A stretch of 64,000 bases of DNA from Pseudomonadota bacterium (GCA_027621405.1 JAQCBT010000002.1:207133-271132); one strand, 5' to 3'; positions 40,930 to 54,383 are shown, numbered from the stretch's first letter. Numbers and translations: made by a program. Notes: generated by a model not told the origin, from the sequence alone.

Positions 40930-42370
40930 AACTATATTGCACGATGTGCCGGAAATGCGCCGCATCAAGACGATTCACTTCGTTGGCATCGGCGGCGCGG
41001 GTATGTGTGGAATAGCAGAAGTGTTGCTCAATCAAGGCTATCGCATTACGGGTTCGGATCTGAAACAGTCAGCTAACACCGAACGCTTGCGCAAGATGGG
41101 TGCGCGAATAAAAGTGGGTCACGAAGCGAAACAGGTTAGTACCGCCGATGTAGTTGTCTACTCCAGTGCGATTAACCGCAAGAACCCGGAGATCAAGGCA
41201 GCCATCGATCAAGGCAAACCCCTGATTCCGCGGGCCGAGATGCTCGCCGAGTTGATGCGCTATCGACACGCTATCGCCATCGCCGGTACACATGGCAAGA
41301 CCACCACCACCAGTATCCTGGCTTCCGTGCTGGGTGAGGGCGGGTTCGACCCTACATTCGTGATCGGGGGCTTGCTCAATAGTGCTGGCAGTAATGCCCG
41401 ACTGGGCGAGTCCAGGTATCTGGTCGCAGAAGCTGACGAGAGTGATGCCTCTTTTATGCACTTGCAGCCGATGGTGGCCGTGATTACCAATATTGAAGCT
41501 GATCACATGGGTACCTACGGCGGTGATTTCGAAAAGCTCAAGACATACTTTGTGGAATTCCTGCACAACCTGCCGTTCTATGGCCTGGCAGTGCTTTGTG
41601 TCGACGATCCAACGGTGCGCAGTATCTTGCCGCGAATATCCAGGCCGAAGCTTACCTATGGTTTTTCCAGTACGGCTGACTTTCGGATTACAAACCTTAC
41701 CCAGAAGGGGTTGAGTACCTATTTCGAAGTAAACAGGCCGGATCGCAAGAACCCGTTGAAAGTGCAGCTGAACATGCCGGGTAGGCACAACGCCCTCAAT
41801 GCGACTGCCGCCATTGCCGTCGCCACCGATGAAGGCATAAGTGACAGTGCCATAAAGCGGGGGATTAAATCCTTCTCCGGAGTGGGAAGGCGTTTCGATG
41901 TGCAAGGTGACTTCCCGCTCAGTGGTAGAGGCGCCAGAGGCAAATCGAAGAGTGAAGGCATGATCACGCTGATAGATGACTACGGCCATCATCCATCTGA
42001 GGTTGCAGCCACTGTGAAAGCTATGCGTGCAGCATGGCCGAAAAGGCGATTGGTTATGATCTTCCAGCCTCATCGCTTCAGTCGAACTGCGGATCTCTAT
42101 GATGACTTCGTCGACGTTCTGTCCGAAGTGGATGTGCTGCTGCTGCTCGAAGTCTATTCGGCAGGAGAGAAAAAAATTACGGGAGCAGACTCTCGCAGCC
42201 TCAGCAGAAGTATCCGGCTGAGAGGCAAGGTGGACCCTGTTTATGTGCAGAACGAGTCAGATGTTCACTCGATATTAAAGGACATTTTGGCCTCTGGAGA
42301 CATCGTTTTGACCCAGGGTGCAGGTAGTGTTGGCGGCCTCGCCAAGGAATTGGCTAAGAAAGGCTTTTAG
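40919..42370 (+). CDS. murC: UDP-MurNAc:L-alanine ligase MurC
   Basis: Adds L-alanine to UDP-MurNAc, the first stem residue. The 483 residues begin with the nucleotide loop [15 protein letters not shown], followed by the ATP loop [10 protein letters not shown] (about 121-130) and the [13 protein letters not shown] motif of MurC. It overlaps murG by 11 bp; 60 bp separate it from ddl. Confidence 0.97.
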   Translation: MANKTILHDVPEMRRIKTIHFVGIGGAGMCGIAEVLLNQGYRITGSDLKQSANTERLRKMGARIKVGHEAKQVSTADVVVYSSAINRKNPEIKAAIDQGKPLIPRAEMLAELMRYRHAIAIAGTHGKTTTTSILASVLGEGGFDPTFVIGGLLNSAGSNARLGESRYLVAEADESDASFMHLQPMVAVITNIEADHMGTYGGDFEKLKTYFVEFLHNLPFYGLAVLCVDDPTVRSILPRISRPKLTYGFSSTADFRITNLTQKGLSTYFEVNRPDRKNPLKVQLNMPGRHNALNATAAIAVATDEGISDSAIKRGIKSFSGVGRRFDVQGDFPLSGRGARGKSKSEGMITLIDDYGHHPSEVAATVKAMRAAWPKRRLVMIFQPHRFSRTADLYDDFVDVLSEVDVLLLLEVYSAGEKKITGADSRSLSRSIRLRGKVDPVYVQNESDVHSILKDILASGDIVLTQGAGSVGGLAKELAKKGF

Positions 42371-42430
42371 GTCGGGTAATTTATTGATTTTTTAGAAGAT
42401 TTTCCATGATTCTGGTTAAGAAATGTGCCC

Positions 42431-43369
42431 ATGAGAACGATAAATAGAGAACGGATATTAGCGAAAACAGGCCACGTGGTCGTGCTCATGGGCGGCGACT
42501 CGCCAGAGCGGGAAATCTCGCTCCTAAGCGGCAAGGCGGTTTGTGAAAGCCTGCAGAAACTTGGCGTTCATTTCGATGCGCTGGATGTTGGTAAAGACGT
42601 CATCGACAGGTTGCGAGAACTGAATCCGGACATCGCCTTGAACATGTTGCATGGTCAACGCGGAGAAGACGGAGTCATTCAGGGCATGCTAGAGATGTTG
42701 GGCATTCCCTACACCGGAAGCGGTGTACTTGCTTCAGCTCTGGCCATGGACAAGGTCAAGAGTAAGCTGCTCTGGCGACAGGCTGGATTAAATACCGCCG
42801 ATTTCGTCTTGCTGCAGGATGATACGGATTGGGGTTCGGTGATTTCCAGGTTTGGCAGGGTCGTGGTCAAGCCGGTAAACGGGGGATCCAGCCTGGGAAT
42901 TTCGATAGTCGATACGGCAGATGCACTACGAACGGAGTTTGCGACCGCCCGCAAGTTTGACCAGCACGTGATGGCGGAGCAGTACATAGCAGGACCCGAG
43001 TATTCAACAGGGGTAATTGGGGACGAGTTATTCCCTACAATCCTTCTGGAAACAGATCGGCAGTTTTTCGATTACGAAGCCAAGTACATAGATGCCGCGA
43101 CCCGCATTATTTGCCCGGTTGATATGGAGAGCGAATCCCTGGCAAGGCTGGAACAACTGGTAAGGGATGCTTACGACACCCTCGGGTGCAAAGGACTGGC
43201 GAGAGTAGACGTGATGCAAGATGCCGCGGGAGAGTTTTTCCTGCTGGAGCTGAATACAGTGCCTGGGATGACATCACACAGCTTCGTACCCACGGCGGCT
43301 TCTAAAGTAGGGATCGATTTTGAAGAACTGGTTTTGCGCATATTGGATGCGGAACTGAAGACACAATAG
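42431..43369 (+). CDS. ddlB: D-alanine:D-alanine ligase
   Basis: ATP-grasp enzyme that makes D-Ala-D-Ala for MurF. The 312 residues include LMGGDSPEREISLLSG, LHGQRGEDG, the ATP-binding NGGSSLGISI loop and the metal-binding LLELNTVPGMTSHS. ATG at 42431 is chosen; GTG at 42425 is two codons upstream. Position between murC and ftsQ identifies it as the dcw (DdlB) copy. Confidence 0.96.
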   Translation: MRTINRERILAKTGHVVVLMGGDSPEREISLLSGKAVCESLQKLGVHFDALDVGKDVIDRLRELNPDIALNMLHGQRGEDGVIQGMLEMLGIPYTGSGVLASALAMDKVKSKLLWRQAGLNTADFVLLQDDTDWGSVISRFGRVVVKPVNGGSSLGISIVDTADALRTEFATARKFDQHVMAEQYIAGPEYSTGVIGDELFPTILLETDRQFFDYEAKYIDAATRIICPVDMESESLARLEQLVRDAYDTLGCKGLARVDVMQDAAGEFFLLELNTVPGMTSHSFVPTAASKVGIDFEELVLRILDAELKTQ

Positions 43370-43379
43370 TACTTATCAG

Positions 43380-44189
43380 ATGAGAAAGGCGGCAAACACA
43401 AACGGTAGAACAGGCAGCGCTCGATCGCGCAGATCGATCGCGCCTGGTAATCAACCGCTCAATACGCGGGCCGCGTTACTGCGTAAATCAGCCGTTCTTA
43501 TATTGTTCGTCCTGGGACTGGCTGTTCTCATGATTCAAAACTCGACGCTCATGGCAGAGAGAATTGGCAGACCCATTACCAAGGTGCGAATGGACAACCA
43601 ATGGCAGAACGTCGCGGAAGCCGAAGTGGGACAGATACTTGAGGCGTTTATGGGTGCCGGTTTCTTTGAGTTTGATGTAGCCGGAGTCAAGGCGAGACTC
43701 GAGCAACACCCCTGGATTCGCCAGGCTACGGTCAAGAAGCAGTGGCCAGATACGATTGCGTTGAACCTGGTAGAGGAGGTCGGGATTGCCCGGTGGGGTG
43801 AAGGCGAACTGATCAATCAATATGGCGAGATATTCAGGCCCGGTACCCAGCAAGGCTTGAACCTGCCTCGACTCTCAGGCCCCAAAGACAGCCAGATGAA
43901 GGTGATGGAACAGTTTCGCGCAGTGAACCAGTTGTTCTTCCCGGCGGGTTTGCGGGTTACAGAACTGCGCTTGAGCGAGCGAGGCAACTGGAGTCTGCAG
44001 TTGAATGATCGACTCAATGTAACTGCAGGGCGCGGCGATGTAATGAATAAGCTAACTCGCTTCCTCGACTTCTACAACGAGCAGCCTGAGGATTCTGCGG
44101 CGGCATTGGTTGCGGTGGATTTGCGGTATGACAACGGGTTTGCCGTTAGAAAGATTAATGAAGACCTGTCGGGAGTCGCAGCAAGATGA
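43380..44189 (+). CDS. ftsQ: Cell division protein FtsQ
   Basis: Bitopic divisome scaffold that binds FtsB/FtsL. The 269 residues have a long basic cytoplasmic tail (about 1-36), one transmembrane helix (about 37-54), a POTRA domain starting near VRMDNQWQNVAEAEV, and a C-terminal FtsQ domain with GEIFRP. It starts 11 bp after ddl. Confidence 0.95.
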   Translation: MRKAANTNGRTGSARSRRSIAPGNQPLNTRAALLRKSAVLILFVLGLAVLMIQNSTLMAERIGRPITKVRMDNQWQNVAEAEVGQILEAFMGAGFFEFDVAGVKARLEQHPWIRQATVKKQWPDTIALNLVEEVGIARWGEGELINQYGEIFRPGTQQGLNLPRLSGPKDSQMKVMEQFRAVNQLFFPAGLRVTELRLSERGNWSLQLNDRLNVTAGRGDVMNKLTRFLDFYNEQPEDSAAALVAVDLRYDNGFAVRKINEDLSGVAAR

Positions 44190-44270
44190 TCGCTTGGGCT
44201 CAGGGCATGATTAGAGAAGTTCGGTGGCTTGTCACGGCAGGGTTAGAACTCTCGCAGGAGATATCAACAA

Positions 44271-45506
44271 ATGAATGAAGTGGTCGGTGAAAACATGATT
44301 GTTGGACTCGACATCGGTACTTCCAAGGTTGTCGCGATAGTCGGTGACATCAAGGAGGATGGTGGCCTGGATATCGTGGGTATCGGCAGCCACCGTTCGC
44401 GCGGATTGAAGAAAGGTACGGTGGTGAACATCGAGTCGACAGTGGAGTCGATCCAGCGCGCCATAGAAGAAGCTGAATTGATGGCTGGCTGCCAGATCCA
44501 TTCGGTCTACGCGGGAATAGCCGGCAGCCATATTCGGAGCATGAATTCACACGGCATCGTGGCAATTCGCGATGGCGAAGTAATGAAGGCCGATATTGAG
44601 CGGGTCATCGATGCCGCCCAGGCAGTAGCGATTCCTGCTGACCAGAGGGTGCTGCACATCCTGCCCCAGGAATACATCATCGATTCCCAGGAAGGAGTAA
44701 AGGAACCGCTGGGCATGTCCGGAGTCAGGCTGGAAGCGAAGGTGCATCTCGTCACCTGTGCTATCAATGCCGTGCAGAATATTGAAAAGTGCATCAAGCG
44801 TTGCGGATTGGAAACTGACGAGATCATCCTGGAACAACTTGCCTCCAGCTACTCGGTACTCACAGAAGATGAACGTGAACTCGGCGTCTGTCTCGTGGAC
44901 ATCGGCGGGGGTACGACCGACATCGCTATCTTCACCGAAGGTGCGATTCGGCACACCGGCGTCATTCCGATTGCTGGTGATCAGGTAACGAACGATATTG
45001 CCATGGCCTTGCGCACACCCACGGAAAATGCCGAAGAAATCAAGATCAAGTACGCCTGCGCCCTGACGCAACTTGCCAGTGGCGATGACACGATCAAGGT
45101 TCCGAGTGTGGGGGATCGCCCTCCCCGGGAGCTATCCAGACAGTCACTTGCAGAGGTTGTAGAACCTCGTTATGACGAATTATTTACCCTGGTGCAGGCG
45201 GAGCTTCAGCGCAGCGGTTTCGAAAACCTGTTAGCTGCAGGAGTAGTGCTCACGGGTGGCACCAGCAAGATGGAAGGCGTCGTAGAACTGGCCGAAGAAA
45301 TTTTTCACGCACCGGTTCGTATAGGCGCTCCGTATAACGTGAATGGACTTTCGGACATCGTACGCAATCCGATCTATTCAACAGGGGTAGGACTCTTGCT
45401 GTATGGCTTGAAGCAGCATCAGGAACGGGAAGGGGTGGATCCACGGCGGGAACCGCAGATTCATTTAGTGAACCGGGTTAAAAACTGGTTCCAGGGAAAT
45501 TTTTAA
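44271..45506 (+). CDS. ftsA: Cell division protein FtsA
   Basis: Actin-like ATPase that tethers FtsZ to the membrane. The 411 residues show the phosphate-1 loop VGLDIGTSKV, the SHI 1C insertion, the phosphate-2 loop LVDIGGGTTDIAIF, the adenosine motif LTGGTSKMEG and a C-terminal amphipathic helix (VNRVKNWFQGNF) that binds membrane. An 81-bp gap after ftsQ could hold an additional promoter. Confidence 0.98.
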   Translation: MNEVVGENMIVGLDIGTSKVVAIVGDIKEDGGLDIVGIGSHRSRGLKKGTVVNIESTVESIQRAIEEAELMAGCQIHSVYAGIAGSHIRSMNSHGIVAIRDGEVMKADIERVIDAAQAVAIPADQRVLHILPQEYIIDSQEGVKEPLGMSGVRLEAKVHLVTCAINAVQNIEKCIKRCGLETDEIILEQLASSYSVLTEDERELGVCLVDIGGGTTDIAIFTEGAIRHTGVIPIAGDQVTNDIAMALRTPTENAEEIKIKYACALTQLASGDDTIKVPSVGDRPPRELSRQSLAEVVEPRYDELFTLVQAELQRSGFENLLAAGVVLTGGTSKMEGVVELAEEIFHAPVRIGAPYNVNGLSDIVRNPIYSTGVGLLLYGLKQHQEREGVDPRREPQIHLVNRVKNWFQGNF

Positions 45507-45559
45507 TTCACGCAAACTTATCAACACAGATTGAAAGATTTTAATAACAAGGGGGCTAT

Positions 45560-46705
45560 ATGTTTGAATTAGTCGACAACATTCCACAGAACGCGGTGAT
45601 TAAAGTCATCGGTGTGGGAGGTGGTGGAGGCAATGCTGTTCATCACATGATTGCCAATCAGGTAGAGGGAGTGGAGTTCATCTGCGCCAATACCGATGCG
45701 CAGGCGCTCAACAATCTGCGAGCAAAAACAGTGCTGCAGATGGGAAGCAATATCACCAAGGGTCTCGGGGCTGGAGCGAATCCCGACATAGGCCGGCAGG
45801 CGGCACTGGAAGATCGCGATGAAATCGCGGACATCCTGAGCGGCGCGGATATGGTATTCATCACTGCAGGCATGGGAGGCGGCACTGGTACAGGTGCAGC
45901 ACCTATCGTTGCCGAAGTCGCACGTGAACTCGGTATTCTAACGGTCGCTGTCGTCACCCGACCATTCCCTTTCGAGGGAAAGAAGCGATCTTCGATCGCC
46001 GAGCAGGGTATCCAGCAGCTACAGGAGAGCGTGGATTCACTGATCACTATCCCCAATGAAAAGCTGCTGGATGTACTTGGTAAAGATGCCTCTTTGCTCG
46101 AAGCCTTCAAGGCAGCTAACGATGTGCTGCTAGGCGCGGTTAAGGGTATCGCCGATCTGATAATGCATCCGGGCATGATCAACGTGGATTTCGCCGATGT
46201 GAAGACAGTCATGTCGGAGATGGGTATGGCCATGATGGGTAGTGGAACGGCGCGTGGGGAAGATCGCGCACGGGTAGCCGCTGAAGCTGCGGTTCGAAGT
46301 CCACTGCTGGAAGATATCAATCTGCAAGGCGCACGTGGAATCCTGGTCAATATCACCGCCGGTGAAAATCTGTCTCTGGGTGAATTCGCGGAAGTAGGCG
46401 ATACCGTTGAAGAATTTGCATCTGACGATGCCACGGTAGTGGTAGGAACGGTGATCGATCCGGCTCTGGATGACGAAATTCGGGTGACTGTGGTCGCCAC
46501 CGGCCTCGGCGGCATGCAAATGAAGCCGAAGAAGGTCGTGGATAATACGGATGTGGAAACAGACTACAGAAAGCTGGACCGACCAGCGGTCATGCGCAAG
46601 CGCTCGCTTTCCGAAAGGGGATCGGTCATGGCCAAGGCTGTTGGAGCCGACACAGATATGGACTATCTGGATATTCCCGCATTCCTGCGGCGTCAGGCAG
46701 ACTAG
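45560..46705 (+). CDS. ftsZ: Cell division protein FtsZ
   Basis: Tubulin homologue forming the Z ring. The 381 residues contain the GTP signature GGGTGTG (106-112), the T7 loop region with NVDFADVKTVM, a variable linker and the conserved C-terminal peptide DYLDIPAFLRRQAD that binds FtsA and ZipA. AGGGGG precedes the ATG. It ends the dcw cluster. Confidence 0.99.
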   Translation: MFELVDNIPQNAVIKVIGVGGGGGNAVHHMIANQVEGVEFICANTDAQALNNLRAKTVLQMGSNITKGLGAGANPDIGRQAALEDRDEIADILSGADMVFITAGMGGGTGTGAAPIVAEVARELGILTVAVVTRPFPFEGKKRSSIAEQGIQQLQESVDSLITIPNEKLLDVLGKDASLLEAFKAANDVLLGAVKGIADLIMHPGMINVDFADVKTVMSEMGMAMMGSGTARGEDRARVAAEAAVRSPLLEDINLQGARGILVNITAGENLSLGEFAEVGDTVEEFASDDATVVVGTVIDPALDDEIRVTVVATGLGGMQMKPKKVVDNTDVETDYRKLDRPAVMRKRSLSERGSVMAKAVGADTDMDYLDIPAFLRRQAD

Positions 46706-46716
46706 ACTCAAGAGCT

Positions 46717-46749
46717 GACTGCCCCGGAACAATCCGGGGCAGGGCAGTC
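46717..46749 (+). terminator. GC-rich alternative hairpins after ftsZ
   Basis: TGCCCCGGA and TCCGGGGCA form a nine-pair stem with a four-base loop (46720-46741). The overlapping GACTGCCC and GGGCAGTC (46717-46724, 46742-46749) form a mutually exclusive eight-pair stem. No T run follows, so termination, pausing or RNA protection are all possible. Confidence 0.5.
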
Positions 46750-47335
46750 TCGGAGGTCGACACGCAGAACAATACCTGTCCGGGTTTGCACCGTCATGCC
46801 TGTTGCGCCGCCTGCATCATGATTCAATCCGAGTCCTGTTGTGCTTGCTTGCGCTGTATATGCGCTACTGACGTGTATATATAGAAGAAGGAAGAATCAG
46901 TTTACTGCCAATCAAAAACCTCGAAATTGGTGGGAAATACAGTATATTGTGTTCCGCTTTGGTGAACGCCTCCTTATCTGATACACTTCGCACCGGTTTG
47001 TGCCAGTGCCACCAGTCCTAGTAGCAAATTTCGCGTACTGCGAATTACTTCCAGCAGGACCAGGGGCATTGAGCCGTGTATATCGCGGCATCTCTGGTAC
47101 ATTGGGGAAGAAATTCTGCCAGCAGCCTCGAAGCACAAGGTTTTTCCGCTCCGCTGCATGGCGCTGATGCTACGCATTTCGGAGCCTTTTTTCCCGGAGC
47201 TTGAGTTCTGGGAAATAGGGTCGACATAACAGTATTGGCTTCTGCATTGAATGGACCAGATTTCTGCGGATTGAGTAATCCGGGGAACTCTTGGCCGTTC
47301 AGGCAGTCTGATCTGCAAGGGCCCACAGAAGACCT
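46750..47335. other. Long ftsZ-lpxC intergenic region, no gene seen
   Basis: About 590 bp without a convincing coding sequence. Open frames on the minus strand (for example 46974-47318) have no recognisable domain and no ribosome binding site. A TATATATA stretch near 46876-46883 could be part of a promoter for lpxC, but no good -35 was found. A small hairpin TTCCCGG / CTGGGAA lies near 47190-47215. Confidence 0.5.
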
Positions 47336-48247
47336 ATGTTAAAGCAAAGAACTCTAAAAAATGTCATCCGCGCCACGGGAGTGGGTCTGCATACGGGTGA
47401 GAAAGTCTATTTGACCCTGCGGCCGGCTCCGGTAAACACCGGCATCGTCTTCACCCGAATAGATCTCGACCCGGCTGTGCAGATCGAAGCACGGGCCTGT
47501 AATGTGGGCGATACAACTCTGTCCACCACACTGGTTAAGGACAATGTCCGCATATCTACCATCGAACACCTGATGTCCGCCATGTCTGGCCTCGGAATCG
47601 ACAACTGTTATGTCGATGTCAGTGCGCCGGAAGTGCCTATCATGGATGGCAGTGCCGGGCCTTTCGTATTCCTTATTCAGTCGGCTGGCATCGAAGAGCA
47701 GCCTGAGCTGAAGAAATTCATCAAGATCAAGCAACCAATCCGCCTGGATCAGGGTGACAAGTCGGTAAGCCTTGAGCCATTTGATGGTTTCAAAGTCAGC
47801 TATACGCTTCTGTATGACCATCCGGTGTACAAGAAGCACACCAAGAGTGCCACTATCGATTTCTCCAGCACGTCTTTTGTGAAGGAAGTGAGCCGGGCTC
47901 GTACTTTCGGTTTCATGCATGAATTCGAAGAACTGCGTAACCGTAATCTGGCACTTGGGGCCAGCATGGACAACGCCATTGCAGTTGGTGACTACAAGGT
48001 GTTGAATGAGGATGGGCTGCGCTATGAAGACGAGTTTGTGAAGCACAAAATCCTTGATTCTATTGGAGATTTATACCTCCTCGGTAACAGCCTCATCGGG
48101 GAGTTCAAGGGATATAAATCTGGACATGCTCTCAATAATGCTTTATTAAGAATGCTCGAAGTTAATGAAGACGCTTGGGAAATTGTCAGTTTCGATGAAG
48201 AATCGAACGTACCTATTTCCTATATGAAACCCGTATTGGCGGCCTAG
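47336..48247 (+). CDS. lpxC: UDP-3-O-acyl-N-acetylglucosamine deacetylase LpxC
   Basis: Zinc enzyme that commits UDP-GlcNAc to lipid A. The 303 residues contain the first zinc histidine H78 in [10 protein letters not shown] and the [10 protein letters not shown] motif that supplies the other two ligands. In enterobacteria LpxC turnover by FtsH needs a C-terminal degron; the C-terminal residues here are SYMKPVLAA. It lies downstream of ftsZ after a long gap. Confidence 0.98.
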   Translation: MLKQRTLKNVIRATGVGLHTGEKVYLTLRPAPVNTGIVFTRIDLDPAVQIEARACNVGDTTLSTTLVKDNVRISTIEHLMSAMSGLGIDNCYVDVSAPEVPIMDGSAGPFVFLIQSAGIEEQPELKKFIKIKQPIRLDQGDKSVSLEPFDGFKVSYTLLYDHPVYKKHTKSATIDFSSTSFVKEVSRARTFGFMHEFEELRNRNLALGASMDNAIAVGDYKVLNEDGLRYEDEFVKHKILDSIGDLYLLGNSLIGEFKGYKSGHALNNALLRMLEVNEDAWEIVSFDEESNVPISYMKPVLAA

Positions 48248-48415
48248 CTCTAATCTGGCCCTAATACGCCCCTAACTCGCTGTATTTATTGGCTTTTCTC
48301 GGTTTTGAATCATTTTGTGATGTGATTCCTGTCCGGGAATGGTTGGGCGCTGTAGTTTCTCTGGCTAAACCCCAAGTGTTGCAGTAGAAAAGGGTAGCTG
48401 GATAAACAGCCCGAC

Positions 48416-49354
48416 ATGAAAGTCATACTTGTCGATCAACGCCACGGTCATACCAAGACGATCGTCCTCAAGGGATGGGTCAAGGGACTTCTGTCTCTTT
48501 GCCTTCTAGGGGCACCTGTCGCTCTTGGGTATTTCGGCTATCAGCTGGCAATTTCCCAGAATTCCGCAATTTTCAGCGAAGAGACAGCTGAGAGTTGGCA
48601 GCGGCAGTTGCAGGTGCAGTCTGAACAACTGGAGGAGATCAAGCAGGATTCCGAACAGCAACTGGAGGCGCTGACCCTGCGTCTGGCCCTGTTGCAGGCG
48701 CGCCTGGTACGTCTGGATGCGGTAGGTGAGAGGATCACTGATATTGCCGATCTCGATACGGATGAATTCGATTTCAGTCAGCCTGTACCTGTGGGAGGCC
48801 CCAGCAATAATCTTTCTGGCTATTCCCGCAACTACAACCCATCCGATGTATTTTCCGCAGTCGATCAACTGGAGCGCCAGTTGGAAGATCGGCAGCAGCA
48901 ACTGGAAATTCTCGAAGGCTTGATGGTGGATCGCAAGATCCAGTCCGATGTGTTCATTGCGGGAAGGCCATTGGATCGGGGCTGGATTGCCTCGCGTTTC
49001 GGTCAACGCCCGGACCCCTTCACCGGCCGTATGAGTTTTCATGCCGGTATCGATTTCACGACAGGACGATCAGGCGCCGAGATTAATACGGTGGCCGCCG
49101 GTGTGGTTACCTGGTCAGGTCCCCGCTCCGGCTACGGGCTGATGGTTGAAGTCAACCACGGTAATGGTTTCACCACACGCTACGCCCATTCCGAGAAACT
49201 ATTGGTCGAAGTTGGTGACGTGGTCAAGAAAGGCCAGAATATTGCCCTGGTCGGTTCAACCGGTCGTTCTACCGGTCCCCATGTCCATTTTGAAGTCTAT
49301 AAGAACGGCCGGGTGGTTGATCCGGCAGCCTATATCCATCGCACCGTCAGATAA
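48416..49354 (+). CDS. Membrane-anchored M23 family metallopeptidase
   Basis: Probable cell-wall endopeptidase or amidase regulator of the LytM/M23 class. The 312 residues have one N-terminal membrane helix (about 22-46), a coiled coil (about 60-110 and 145-170) and a LytM domain with the zinc and catalytic residues H209, D213, H258, H289 and H291 (HxxxD and HVH), so it looks active rather than EnvC-like degenerate. It lies between lpxC and secA, as in Pseudomonas. Confidence 0.9.
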   Translation: MKVILVDQRHGHTKTIVLKGWVKGLLSLCLLGAPVALGYFGYQLAISQNSAIFSEETAESWQRQLQVQSEQLEEIKQDSEQQLEALTLRLALLQARLVRLDAVGERITDIADLDTDEFDFSQPVPVGGPSNNLSGYSRNYNPSDVFSAVDQLERQLEDRQQQLEILEGLMVDRKIQSDVFIAGRPLDRGWIASRFGQRPDPFTGRMSFHAGIDFTTGRSGAEINTVAAGVVTWSGPRSGYGLMVEVNHGNGFTTRYAHSEKLLVEVGDVVKKGQNIALVGSTGRSTGPHVHFEVYKNGRVVDPAAYIHRTVR

Positions 49355-49455
49355 TCCTCTCCTAAATATTACCTATTCTCTCCCGTTACGACCTGGCACC
49401 CTGCTTGGGGTCGCGGCGGGCACAAATTTATTTGATCAGGAACAAGCTAATCAGC

Positions 49456-52221
<2,766 letters not shown>

Positions 52222-52224
52222 GCC

Positions 52225-53421
52225 ATGGCCGTAGGAGAAGTTTTCAAGGGAGAAGTTCATCCCGTTGCGGGTGTCAGGCTCGCGGCGATAGAGAGCGGCA
52301 TACGCTATAAGAACCGCCTGGATCTGGTGCTGGTCGAGATAGAAGCCGGTGCCACGGTGGCTGGTGTGTTTACCCAGAATGCATTCTGCGCGGCTCCGGT
52401 GAAGGTGGCGCGCAAGAATCTGCATGACACGGACAGTCGCTATTTCCTCATTAACACCGGCAATGCCAATGCTGGTACGGGAGAGCAGGGAGCCCTGGAT
52501 GCGCTGCGTTGTTGTCAGTCAGTTGCTGATATTGCCCGGGTAGATATTCGTGAGGTGCTACCGTTCTCGACCGGAGTCATTGGAGAACGCTTACCCGTTG
52601 AGAAGATCGTTGCGGGGATACCCCTCGCCTTCACCTCACTGGATGAATCCAGCTGGGAAAAGGCTGCCAGGGGTATCATGACCACGGATACGCGCCCCAA
52701 ACTTGTATCACGCAGGATCGACGTGGAAGGTGAGTCAGTGTCTATCACCGGCATCGCCAAGGGCGCGGGCATGATCAAGCCCAATATGGCTACTATGCTC
52801 GCCTATGTCTTTACCGATGCGGCGATTCCGCGAAAACAGTTAAAAGAGATTCTGGGTCGTGCAAGCGACAAGAGTTTTAACCGGATAACTGTCGATGGAG
52901 ATACCTCGACCAATGATTGCTGCATGTTGGTCGCGACCGGAAAGTCATCTGTGGCAGTCAATGCTGAGATTGAATCGGCGATACTGGGAGTCTTCCAGGA
53001 ACTGGCTGTCGCCCTGATCAAGGATGCGGAGGGTGCCAGCAAGTTCATCACCGTGCATGTAGAGCAGGGAGCGAATAGCAAGGAATGTTTAGCGGTAGCC
53101 TATGCTGTCGCGGAATCCCCGTTAGTTAAAACCGCACTGTTTGCATCCGACCCGAACTGGGGGCGCATACTTGCCGCCGTGGGTAGGGCCGGTCTGGAAG
53201 ACCTGGACATCAAAGCCATCGAAATCAGGCTCGGGGAGGTCCAGCTTGTCAGCGGCGGGGAGGTATCCGCGAGTTATACCGAAGCGCTTGGACAGAGAGA
53301 GATGGACCGGGACGAAATTACGCTCACAATTTGCCTCGGTCGTGGCGACAGCGTCGAGACTGTCTGGACATCTGACCTGTCCCTCGACTACATCCGTATC
53401 AACGCCGATTACCGAAGCTGA
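52225..53421 (+). CDS. argJ: Bifunctional glutamate N-acetyltransferase/N-acetylglutamate synthase ArgJ
   Basis: Recycles the acetyl group in arginine biosynthesis. The 398-residue proenzyme contains KGAGMIKPNMATM; self-cleavage before T190 would produce alpha and beta chains and the N-terminal nucleophile. The beta-chain motif TVDGDTSTND is intact. Whether it also makes acetylglutamate from acetyl-CoA cannot be told from sequence. It is immediately downstream of secA, a conserved pairing in Pseudomonas. Confidence 0.96.
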   Translation: MAVGEVFKGEVHPVAGVRLAAIESGIRYKNRLDLVLVEIEAGATVAGVFTQNAFCAAPVKVARKNLHDTDSRYFLINTGNANAGTGEQGALDALRCCQSVADIARVDIREVLPFSTGVIGERLPVEKIVAGIPLAFTSLDESSWEKAARGIMTTDTRPKLVSRRIDVEGESVSITGIAKGAGMIKPNMATMLAYVFTDAAIPRKQLKEILGRASDKSFNRITVDGDTSTNDCCMLVATGKSSVAVNAEIESAILGVFQELAVALIKDAEGASKFITVHVEQGANSKECLAVAYAVAESPLVKTALFASDPNWGRILAAVGRAGLEDLDIKAIEIRLGEVQLVSGGEVSASYTEALGQREMDRDEITLTICLGRGDSVETVWTSDLSLDYIRINADYRS

Positions 53422-53423
53422 AA

Positions 53424-54383
53424 TTGCCGGAAAACGAGCTTGTCCATGTTGCTGTTGGGCTCATCGTGAACTCAGACGATGAGGTACTGGTAGCGCTGCG
53501 CCATCCGGATAGCCATCAGGGTGGATTGTGGGAGTTTCCGGGCGGCAAGGTCGAGCACGGTGAGTCGGTATTCGCCGCCCTCGATCGGGAATTCCGGGAA
53601 GAGCTCGGTGTCAGTGTGCGGCGCGCCTTTCCCATGCGCAAGATAAACCATGCCTATCCGGACAAGAGGGTACTGCTTGACGTCTGGCGCATCACCGAGT
53701 TTAGTGGACAGGCAATTGGCAGGGAGGGTCAGCAGATCAAGTGGCAGGCCGTGACCGAATTGCAGGCCGAACACTTTCCCCGTGCCAACTCACCAATCAT
53801 TGACCTTTTGAGATTGCCCGATCGCATTGCGATCACACCCACATTCCGATCCACAGCCGAGCTGGAACACTTTATCGAGCGCTGTGCCAGTGATGCTGTC
53901 CGCATGATCCAACTGCGGCAGAAACATCTGTCTGCTGGCGACTACGATGACTGGTTCCAGCTAGCGTCCGTGCGCTGCAACGAAGCAGGAATAATCCTGA
54001 GTGCCAACATTCCCATCGCGAGGAGCCCTGTCTACGTCGGCTCTCCGGTTCACTACTCAGCCAGTGATCTCATGCAGGCGGCTAGCCCGGGGGCAGGCGG
54101 AGAGCATCCTTGCAGATCTGCATCCTGTCACGACCTTGAGGAGTTACAAAAAGCAGAAGCATTGGGAATGGATTTCGTTTACCTGTCGCCGGTGGCCGTG
54201 ACCGATAAATACAGCGCGGAGCGGGTTCTTGGCTGGTCAAATTTCGAGGCGCTTGCCCGACAGGTTAGCCTTCCGGTCTATGCCCTGGGAGGCATGCGCC
54301 CGGATGACCTCGCCATTGCGCGAGCCCATGGGGCCGCCGGCATAGCGGGAATCGGTATGTTTGTCCATGCGGCGCAATATTGA
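53424..54383 (+). CDS. Nudix hydrolase fused to a ThiE-like domain
   Basis: The 319 residues contain a MutT-type Nudix domain (about 5-130) with the full box G41-x5-E47-x7-REFREE (55-60), likely cleaning oxidised nucleotides such as 8-oxo-dGTP, and a C-terminal thiamine phosphate synthase-like barrel (about 135-319, ending LPVYALGGMRPDD...GAAGIAGIGMF). The fusion is known in Pseudomonas-type genomes beside argJ. Whether the ThiE part is catalytic is unknown. The start is TTG at 53424, two bases after the argJ stop; no ATG lies near. Confidence 0.88.
   Translation: MPENELVHVAVGLIVNSDDEVLVALRHPDSHQGGLWEFPGGKVEHGESVFAALDREFREELGVSVRRAFPMRKINHAYPDKRVLLDVWRITEFSGQAIGREGQQIKWQAVTELQAEHFPRANSPIIDLLRLPDRIAITPTFRSTAELEHFIERCASDAVRMIQLRQKHLSAGDYDDWFQLASVRCNEAGIILSANIPIARSPVYVGSPVHYSASDLMQAASPGAGGEHPCRSASCHDLEELQKAEALGMDFVYLSPVAVTDKYSAERVLGWSNFEALARQVSLPVYALGGMRPDDLAIARAHGAAGIAGIGMFVHAAQY

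Noticed and set aside
46974..47318. 114-codon minus-strand open frame in the ftsZ-lpxC spacer
   Set aside because: Composition unlike a protein of this genome, no domain and no start signal; overlapping frames of similar length exist.
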